From contig SADC01001303.1 of NCBI GenBank assembly GCA_004194705.1, positions 62,001 through 126,000 of the forward strand: a stretch of DNA of 64,000 nt. The letters run 5' to 3'. The stretch's first letter is position 1. The number at the start of each line of letters is the position of its first letter. Source of the stretch: Ditylenchus dipsaci. Its lineage: Eukaryota; Nematoda; Chromadorea; Rhabditida; Anguinidae. Under the pieces are notes generated by a model, which saw nothing but the letters and a program-made list of their open reading frames with translations, made no database searches and had not been told where the DNA came from. The position numbers were made by a program, and so were the translations under genes. Positions 56,494-64,000 of the stretch are shown here, in pieces.

Positions 56494-57285
56494 TTAGGTT
56501 GGTGCATAAGTTTCAAACCATACAAAGATTTTTTTTGCAAACGAAAATTTCTCTTATAACAAAATCCAAACAATAGGTTTTGTAGCCCTAAATCTCCTCT
56601 TTCAAATGGCATATTTAACTTAGCTTGATTATTCTGGATAACTCACCATTTGGGTCCAAACACTTGTCTGGTCATTTTGAGAAGGTTACCCGCGTTTTCA
56701 TCACTTTAACTGGTCAAATGTTTTATTGAATTTGAGCGTCACGACAAAATTTTATCACCATGTTGTAGCGCAGCTCAAGAGCTACAAAACCCATATTCCA
56801 GAATGATTTTTGAAAATCTGAGTATTGAGATATGGCCTTTTGGAAAAAATCATTTTCTTGAAAAAATGACGAAAACGCAAGTTTTTGCCAATTTTTCTGA
56901 TTTTGGTCGTTTTTTCAAGAAAATGATTTTTTCCAAAAGGCCATATCTCAATACTCAGATTTTCAAAAATCATTCTGTAATATGGGTTTTGTAGCTCTTG
57001 AGCTGCGCTACAACATAATGATAAAATTTTGTCGTGACGCTCAAAATTCAATAAAACATTTGACCAGTTAAAGTGATGAAAACGCGGGTAACCTTCTCAA
57101 AATGACCAGACAAGTGTTTGGACCCAAATGGTGAGTTATCCAGAATAATCAAGCTAAGTTAAATATGCCATTTGAAAGAGGAGATTCAGAGCTACAAAAC
57201 CTATTGTTTGGATTTTGTTATAAGAGAAATTTTCGTTTTGCAAAAATAGTCTTTTGTATGGTTTGAAACTTATGCACCAACCTAA
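56494..57285. mobile_element. 792-bp mariner-type foldback (TTAGGTTGGTGCATAAGT)
   Basis: Near-perfect palindrome over its whole length, TA-flanked at 56492-56493 and 57286-57287. The end TTAGGTTGGTGCATAAGTTT is very close to the known irritans-type mariner/MADE1 terminus. The arms contain GTAGCGCAGCTCAAGAGCTA and TTTGAAAATCTGAGTATTGA. The same length and inner sequence recur at 62655-63446. Confidence 0.85.
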
Positions 57286-57291
57286 TACTTT

Positions 57292-57692
57292 CCCCGTCAA
57301 ATTATTCTTTTACCCCGTCAAACTATTCTTTTACCTCGTCAAATCGTAAAAATATTTTACTCTTGGGTATTTTTTAACTTTTTCACTCGAATTTTTTTAA
57401 AGTTTTTACATCAAAATGTAGCCCTGGATCTCGGCTTTCTTGCAAGCTATTGACTGAATTTCTGAGATTTCAAAAAGTTGGAGAAAAAAATCTTTGTATA
57501 GACCAGATTTTTTGAAAAATTTGCTCCACACAAAGACTTTTTTCTCCAACTTTTTGAGATCTCAGAAATTCAGTCACTAGCTTGTTAGAATTCCAAGGCT
57601 ACATTTTAATTTAAAAATGTTAAAAAAAATTAAAAACCTTTGGAGACAAAAACACATTTTTACAATTTGACGGGGTAAAAGAATTTGAGCCT
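57292..57692. repeat. Foldback with CCCCGTCAAATTATTCTTTTA words and shared core
   Basis: Three word copies at the left (57292-57350) and one clear complement at the right surround the core TGTAGCCCTGGATCTCGGCT, then TTCTTGCAAGCTATTGACTG, near 57418-57455. The inverse core lies near 57570-57605. It abuts the previous element directly. Confidence 0.75.
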
Positions 57693-57707
57693 AATTGAAT
57701 ATATGAA

Positions 57708-57905
57708 AACGCCTCAGAATATTTTTTAGCCACAGATTAAAAGTGGCCACAGAATTTTTTTCGGTCACAGAATATTTAAAAATAGCCACAGAATTTTTTT
57801 CTGGCTACAGAATATTTGGCCACAGATTATAAAAATAGTTTGTGGCCTTGAAAACATTCTGTTACCGCAAAGAATGTTCTGTGGCCAAAAAATATCATTA
57901 TTTAT
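57708..57905. repeat. GGCCACAGAATATTTT tandem repeat
   Basis: About eight diverged copies of a GCCACAGAATATTTAAAAAT word, the last ones inverted (CATTCTGTTACC, TTCTGTGGCC). Likely another repeat-ended element. Confidence 0.65.
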
Positions 57906-58023
57906 TTTTGGCCAGTTTTTTGCATTTTTAAAATTTTTTAAACTTAGCACAAGGGTCACGGAGTTTCAAAAACCAAATTTGTGTTCAGTTAAAGACAAAC
58001 AAAACGCCAAGAATTTCAAAGTA

Positions 58024-59141
58024 CCGTATTTCCTCTAATAGAAGCCCTCCCCCCTATTATAGGCCCCCCTCTAATATAAGACCCCCCCCCCTCTAGTGGG
58101 TATCCTGAGAATATAAGCCCCCTTTTTTATATAAAGCCCAGAATCTATTTTTTTTTTCGATAAATAGGTGTTGCTAAACGTGGTACAAGATATAAAGAAT
58201 GTCTTTATGTATTTGCCAAGCGCATCTTTCAAAGTGGATCGCTGGAATACTTGTGAATGAGTGAATTTCAAAGCAAAAACTACATCGAGTACTATTTTAG
58301 CGGGTATTTTGTTGGTTTAAAAAATTGCTTTATGCAGTAATCATCAGCAGAAAATCAGCAACAAGCTATACGAAGAGACGTCGGTTTACGTTTAAGGAAC
58401 AAGAAAATAAGTCAGCAGCATAGGTCAGATAAAAGATATTTCGCAGAAAATTATCTTGATTTCGGAGCAAATTTTTGTCTCACTTTTTTTTTGATTTTTT
58501 ACGTTTTTCGAAAAGTACAGGATGAGTCGAGAAATTCGAACACTTTGAATAGGCCATAACTTTTTGTCTAGGACAAATTTTGAAATTCTGTGAACGCAGA
58601 ACGACTCAATTTTTTATAGGGATTTGTTTGATATATAATGTGAAAAACACAATTTTCGCTTGATCCCCCATGTGGTTTGGCCTTGGCCATCCAGAGGCTA
58701 TTCTCAGACATTCTGCAAAGTTATTACTCTAAATGACACTTTAGCTACACAATGGTGTTAATACTTTCAGAAAAAGTATATGTAAACTAATGGAAAAGTT
58801 GAAACAAAATTTGCTGAAAAATTAAGATAATTTGCTGCGAAATTCCAATACGCCCAAAATAATTTAGCTAGAACGCCTCCGAGAGAAACATTGGGTGAAC
58901 TATGAATATAGAATCAGTGCTTTTGATGTTTAAACGCTTTTTCAACAATGTTATGTGGAAATTGTAAGCGATCAGAGGATGGCGTAAAAAAAATTATGAC
59001 TCAAAATTTTTCCGCGCCTTCGGCCCGGCGGGTTCATAAAAAAAAAACCCCCTCTAATACAAGCCCCCCTCTAATATAAGACCCCCCCCTGGAGGGCATC
59101 CATAAAATAGAAGCCCCGGGCTTCTATTAGAGGAAATACGG
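58024..59141. mobile_element. Long non-autonomous pogo-type element
   Basis: TA at 58022-58023 and 59142-59143, ends CCGTATTTCCTCTAATAGAA and TTCTATTAGAGGAAATACGG. Subterminal CCCCCCTCTAATATAAGACC repeats occur in both ends, as in the 9011-10566 element. The 1.1-kb interior shows no transposase. Confidence 0.85.
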
Positions 59142-59219
59142 TAACTTTTATCTTTTTTAATACAATTTAGATTTTTAAAAGTTTGGGAGCGGATGTCTCA
59201 AAAGAGCAGACTGATAGAC

Positions 59220-59290
59220 AAAAGAGAAGTGTTTCCTGCCAATTCAAATTTTGCGCGTGCCGCTGCGCGCAAAAACCATGATGCTTTAAA
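59220..59290. repeat. Fragment of the CCATGGTTTTTGCGCGCAG MITE
   Basis: GCCAATTCAAATTTTGCGCG followed by GCGCGCAAAAACCATG matches one arm of the element at 63449-63630. Confidence 0.7.
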
Positions 59291-59299
59291 GGGCCATGC

Positions 59300-60700
59300 C
59301 TACCAATACTCAATGATTATTTTGCACAGGCACGCTCTATTAGAGAACGATAAATATTCACGCCGAATTTTCATTACCAATGTACCTTCAACATGGTCGC
59401 AAACAATTTTCATGTCAAACAATACATTTCTCAAAAAAGAACATTGGATGATTTTCTGCAGAATATTTTTCAACGTCGTGTCTAGTTGAGATACGAACAA
59501 GTTCTTCCGAAATCGAAGCAAGAATTTAGCCCTTCGAGAATAGGTTAGCGTGGGGCAATCTTTCCAAGCAAAGGAATTTTTTCATCATATGAAACCACTG
59601 GTACATCAGATCCTTAGAGGTCACATAAGTCCTGTATGAATATAATGTGTTAATAGGAAGGTAAAAATGACATGGGTAAAATACCGTCTGTTCCGATAAA
59701 TTAAATCGCACCAATTCGTCGTCTGTTGCCTTGGTTAACGCTACGATACACCTTAATTTTCCAGCAGCTTGGCTTTCTTCCGACATAACTAAACACATAT
59801 CAATAAAAATTTATAAGGCAAAATCAAAGACGAACCAGGTTTTGAAGATATCTAAGCACAAGCGACTTCAAAAGCGTTCCTCTGAGGATTTGGTGCGTCA
59901 AACGGAAAGCATCCAATTTTTCGGAGAAGACAGTCCATATGGACATCCATATCAATCCTAAAAACAAATCACTTTAAAATGGAAGCAAATATAACCCCCA
60001 TTTTTCTATACTTTTTGTCACTCTTTATATACCAAACGAAAGCTGAGATTCTGAGCTATCTTCTTCATCGGAAAACATTTCATTGATATAACAAAAATGT
60101 ATGTAACAGCACAAAAGTTGGAGGCTGGTCGAGGTCCAGGTCGAGGTACCTCGACCAGGACCTCAACCACCCTAGTCATTACATTTACTTTTGTCACGAT
60201 AATGAAATTATTTTTGATGTGAAAGATAGCTTGGAATCTAAGCTTTCGTTTGGGATATGAAGAATGACAAAAAGTATAGTAAAATTCTCTCTGATCACTA
60301 AAAAGGCTGAGAAAACAGGAGCTCAATCTCGACTCGCCTGTGTGAGCACCGGCTAAGGAAGTAAATACACATACAGCGTGAAGAATTGACTCGGCTATGG
60401 ACGCTGACTGTCCTTCGAATCGATTTTTCCGAATCGAATCTTCAGCTGAATAGAAGTACCACCTCTTCTACTGCTTCTTTTTTCTTTGCTGAAGTGTTTT
60501 CAAATGGGAATAAATCCTCATTATATACGGAAACCATACCCATTCTTGCGTTTCTCGCATTCTTACCTCGACGAGATTTAGACTTCTTATGTTCTATTTA
60601 GCTTTCGTTGCTTCTACTAAAGCTGCTGTTGCACTTGTCATCTTCGATTTTCGGAGTTTTTCGATGCACTCAACTTGTGTTCGACGCCTAGTATAAACCA
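59300..60700 (-). CDS. Possible minus-strand gene, unrecognised
   Basis: Tentative. On the minus strand, a TTTGTGTTCAG acceptor is followed 10 bases later by ATG near 60698, then MVYTRRRTQVECIEKLRKSK. The frame continues into a basic stretch (KKSKSRRGKNARNARMGM) if one A is added at 60597-60599, then an acidic segment ending KKKEAVEE. Further coding-like pieces on the same strand are FYSAEDSIRKNRFEGQSAS (about 60480-60400) and SEESQAAGKLRCIVALTKA (about 59785-59690, also just after a GTTTAG acceptor), so there may be two genes. The foldback at 60008-60285 would be intronic or intergenic. No family recognised; the basic N-terminus suggests nuclear or nucleolar location, which is inference. Confidence 0.35.
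60008..60285. repeat. Foldback with shared core
   Basis: Arms TATACTTTTTGTCACTCTTT and CCAAACGAAAGCTGAGATTC, then TGAGCTATCTT, are mirrored at 60215-60283 around the palindrome GTCGAGGTACCTCGAC near 60150. It carries a variant of the stem core seen at 10702, 40628 and 57418. Confidence 0.7.
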
Positions 60701-61515
60701 TGTTGATGTCCCTGAACACAAATAAATTTTACTCAAAATTTTACCACGGTCAAAAATCTAAAAACCACGGACTTTTTCGTACACCTATATACCAAAATGT
60801 AGCCCGCAATCTAAACTGCAAGATCCTAGTTGGCTTTTGTCGAAACTGGTAAATTTCGATACTGAAAACTAATTTTAGCCAAAAAAGCCCGGTTTTTGAC
60901 GTAAAAATATGATTTTTTTACTTCTCTCCGTATGAAATTCCAAATTGCGTATAAATTCAAGCGATATTGCACATACATACATAAAAATTTATGGGCTTTC
61001 ACGTTAGCAACTTTATTTAGCAGGCTTGTATCAAAAAAGCAGAGGTTCAGTGCAGTTTTAAGACTCAACTCAGTAAATTTTCGGAGTACTTTTTTCATTA
61101 AAACATTTTTTAACCACCGAATTTGTTATCTTTTGTTGGCAAGTGATGGCTCATTGGAAAGCTGGAGAAACAAGGAATCTCGCCAGTACAAACTAAGACA
61201 CAAAAACCAAAAATACCGCAAAAAATAAGCAATATAGATCAAAAGAAAAAATTATTGATGATCACTGCTTTTTTGAATTTTTCGATTTCGCGCAAAATTC
61301 TCTAATGAACACAAATTTGGTTTTTGAAACCCCGTGGGGCCAGCGAACTTCAGTACTGGCGAAAACGTGTGTCCCAAAACGCAAAAAAATGAAAAATGAG
61401 AAAAGGCGCGAGTTCGAAAACGGGGATGAAAATAAATAGACGTCAATGCATCTATTTTAGGATAAATCTAAAAAGATTTTAAGGTCGAACACTCATCTCC
61501 ACAGTCAGTCAGCAA
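60701..61515. other. Intergenic, nothing recognised
   Basis: AT-rich. GTAGCCCGCAATCTAAACTG near 60800 is a weak match to the shared foldback core. An acceptor TCTCCACAG 15 bases before 61516 probably serves the next gene. Confidence 0.35.
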
Positions 61516-62000
61516 ATGCCTCTGATTAGTGGTGAACAAGTTAGCCATAACTATCCCATCCAACAGCTACACCGCCAGTCAGTGGCCTCTCGTCTTAGTC
61601 CAATGGTGGTCGCAGCACATACCAGTCCAGCAATTCCTACTGCCTTTATGACTTCCTCCACATTTATAAGTGCCAACTGTATAGAGGCCACTCAGCGTTT
61701 GGTGCAGCAAATCAAGCCTGGGTCAATAGTTTTGCCGCAGGCCATCGTGCCCCTATGGTTGCTAGCGGATCAAATCAGCCAAAAGAAGAAGTAATACACC
61801 ATAAGATTAACCAGTTGACCCAACAAATGCAAAATTTTGGTATGACATCGAGACAGAAACGCTACAGTCAATACACTGGTCGAAGTCCTGCTCCTAAAGA
61901 AGTCCGCTTTGATCCTCCGTGGATGCATCGCATTGGTCAGTTGCAGAATGCTGTGGAAGTGCTCAGACAATATTCGGGTGTTCATCTCAAAAACAAGTAA
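61516..62000 (+). CDS. Unrecognised small Ser/Gln/Pro-rich protein
   Basis: No family recognised. A single coding stretch starts at ATG 61516, 15 bases after a CTCCACAG acceptor. The frame changes once, at the T run 61698-61700. If one T is missing there, as at the other homopolymer faults in this window, the two overlapping frames join into one protein of about 160 residues. The N-terminal half is low-complexity (Ser, Thr, Ala, Pro). The C-terminal half (KEEVIHHKINQLTQQMQNF, then KEVRFDPPWMHRIGQLQNA) is more ordered, with amphipathic helix character. It ends LKNK and TAA; an AATAAA lies about 47 bp further on. Function unknown. Confidence 0.5.
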
Positions 62001-62654
62001 ACTTTTTCAAGTTTAAATGCTTCAGTGAGGCTACTCGGTAAAAAGAATAAAAGCGGTAAGGGTGGGCCAGTCGGGGAGTGGTCATGAACATAGCCAGGGG
62101 GAAGCAACTAGGCTTCAGCCCCCCCCCCTTCCGAAATGTTTTTGGAAAAAATAGTGTAGAATAGAAGCAGTGTTCAAATCGTAAACAGTGTAGATAAAAT
62201 GACGTCAGGAAAAATATTTTGTGGGTAAATCTCTGGAGGGTGATGCACACATGAGACGTTTGTTTAAGACCAATTAGAAGACCATTAACAACAACACGGT
62301 ATATTCAGTTTTGATCACGAGACTTACTCGAATTCATCTGGCAGGTAAGCGAGTTTGGGTGCATGCAAATATCATGCATACCACCCCGATCCTGGGCTAC
62401 ACACCACCATTGATATAAGGTTTGGGGTTCAACTTTCAAAAATCTATCCTACGCATTTCTTTTGGATCAAATTTAAAAATTCCGAAAAATTAATGAATTT
62501 TCCACAAAATTTGCAAAACCTTTTTGTTGGTGGTTTTCATCTCGATTTTCATGTATTTTTCGACAAACGTGTAGCCCAGGATTTCAGGTTTCTAACGAGC
62601 TATATACTGACCAAACAAAGTTTAAAAATGTAGGAGGAAAATGTCTTTAAAATA

Positions 62655-63446
62655 TTGGGTTGTAACATAAGTTTCTGTCGGTTTTTGTTCATGAAGATTT
62701 TGTTTCAATGTAAAATATTTCTACCATACTGTTATATGTCATTTTGTAGAAAAGATTCTCCTTTTTCATCGCTCTTTTTCAGATTTCACAATTTCACAAC
62801 AAAATGTTGATTTTTAGCCTTCAAGAAATGAGCTTCAAGTTAAAAAAATAATTATCTCCGGTATTTTTAGAACTAGTCAAAGTTCAGTCAATTGTTAGGC
62901 GCTGCATTTACAACTCAGCACTTAATTGTAGCGCAGATAAAGAGCTTCAAAATCCATTTTACAGAATGGTTTTTGAAAATCTAAGTATTGAGATATGACT
63001 GTTTTAAAAAAGCAAATTCTTCAAAAAATGACTGAAATCCGGGAAAAAATTATGAAAACTTGAATTTCAGTCATTTTTTGAAGAATTTGCTTTTTAAAAC
63101 AGTCATATCTCAATACTTAGATTTTCAAAAACCATTCTGTAAAATGGATTTTGAAGCTCTTTATCTGCGCTACAATTAAGTGCTGAGTTGTAAATGCAGC
63201 GCCTAACAATTGACTGAACTTTTGACTAGTTCTAAAAATACCGGAGATAATTATTTTTTTAACTTGAAGCTCATTTCTTGAAGGCTAAAAATCAACATTT
63301 TGTTGTGAAATTGTGAAATCTGAAAAAGAGCGATGAAAAAGGAGAATCTTTTCTACAAAATGACATATAACAGTATGGTAGAAATATTTTACATTGAAAC
63401 AAAATCTTCATGAACAAAAACCGACAGAACTTATGTTACAACCCAA
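62655..63446. mobile_element. 792-bp mariner-type foldback, second copy
   Basis: Near-perfect palindrome with ends TTGGGTTGTAACATAAGTTT, TA at 62653-62654 and 63447-63448. Inner arms (GTAGCGCAGATAAAGAGCTT, TTTTGAAAATCTAAGTATTG) are homologous to those at 56494-57285, and the length is identical. Confidence 0.85.
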
Positions 63447-63448
63447 TA

Positions 63449-63630
63449 CCATGGTTTTTGCGCGCAGTGGCATGTGCAAAATTGAATTGGCGGGGGACAA
63501 TTCTCTTTCGTCTCTCACTATACTCTAATGGGTCATTTCACACGACTCCAAAGAATACAGGGAGGGACGAAAGAGAAGTGTCCCCGGCCAATTCAAATTT
63601 TACACATGTCGCTGCACGCAAAAACCATGG
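63449..63630. mobile_element. 182-bp palindromic MITE (CCATGGTTTTTGCG)
   Basis: Arms CCATGGTTTTTGCGCGCAGT, then GGCATGTGCAAAATTGAATT, are mirrored to 63630. It directly abuts the right TA of the preceding element. A fragment lies at 59220-59290. Confidence 0.78.
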
Positions 63631-64000
63631 TCCTTTAAATCGACCAAATTTTTGAACGAAATTTGCTTTAGTCAAAGACCCTACCTGCAACTTTTTGCAA
63701 CCTCATTTGGTAAGTTGATGGCTGGTTAAAAGTCTGAGATCCTGGGCTACACGCTTGTCAAAAAAATATATAAAAATTGATTAGAAAACCATTAAGAAAA
63801 AAGCTTTTACAAATTTTCAGGGAGCTTTCACATACGGTTCATTTTTAGCAAGTGAACTGTGTCAAATAAGTGACCCTTGTTTGTCACCTTCCCTCCTTGT
63901 GCAACCTTTTGTAATAACACGATTAAATCAGGTATAACCGAGTAGCGCCACTAAATCTAATTTGGGTGACCTGAGTGGACTGATTTTTCCAACCTTCAGA

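Larger units (their letters stand above)
62500..63800. repeat. Foldback split by a nested mariner-type foldback
   Basis: The left arm with core CGTGTAGCCCAGGATTTCAG (62570-62605) and the right arm GATCCTGGGCTACACGCTTG (63738-63757) are inverted. They are separated by the 792-bp element at 62655-63446 and the MITE at 63449-63630. The core is the one shared with other foldbacks. Confidence 0.65.

Noticed and set aside
59193..59489. 98-residue plus-strand frame as a gene
   Set aside because: Its beginning is a fragment of the CCATGGTTTTTGCG MITE, and the same translated words recur at 63565-63640.

Overview
This is a metazoan nuclear window, AT-rich and unusually dense in DNA transposons. Most introns are 45-60 bp, bounded by GT...TTTCAG or TTTTAG. 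Several start codons lie a few bases after a strong TTTCAG/TTTTAG acceptor, as expected for spliced-leader trans-splicing. I infer a nematode or a similar small-intron ecdysozoan; nothing in the window fixes the species. All translations, splice joins and repeat alignments were done by eye.

Recognisable host genes, left to right: a MADF-domain nuclear protein (about 904-3691, +); a three-C2H2-finger/AT-hook protein whose last exon lies beyond a 4.9-kb transposon-filled intron (5386-13125, +); YIF1 (13923-15194, +); a 1-acyl-glycerol-3-phosphate acyltransferase (24056-25436, +); an unrecognised, possibly SANT-like nuclear protein (26143-28593, +); GET1/WRB with a 3.5-kb transposon-filled intron (31306-35546, +); NDOR1/Tah18 diflavin reductase with a 5.1-kb transposon-filled intron that also holds an antisense tRNA-Arg(TCG) (35730-43178, +); a WIPI/ATG18 autophagy propeller (47003-51928, +); ribosomal protein S3a (53454-54563, +), carried wholly inside a transposon-like unit; a weakly supported minus-strand gene (59300-60700); and a short unrecognised gene (61516-62000, +).

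The rest is mostly nested mobile DNA. The main class has ends built from arrays of 10-20-bp tandem repeats in inverted orientation, flanked by 8-9-bp target duplications. Eight such units occur, each with its own repeat word. One (28873-30543) encodes a MULE transposase, one (43477-44694) a FLYWCH-like exon, and one (53009-55574) an intron-containing rps3a gene. Other classes are hAT-like units with 8-bp duplications and palindromic repeat words, a pogo-type element (9011-10566) with about ten MITE relatives sharing its CCGTATTT ends at TA sites, mariner-type elements, and large foldback elements. Five foldbacks with different ends share one core motif.

The host genes contain at least fourteen one-base frameshifts, nearly all one base missing from a homopolymer, usually in otherwise well-conserved sequence. 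This points to long-read assembly error rather than gene death, and it matters when reading any ORF here. The rps3a copy has none.
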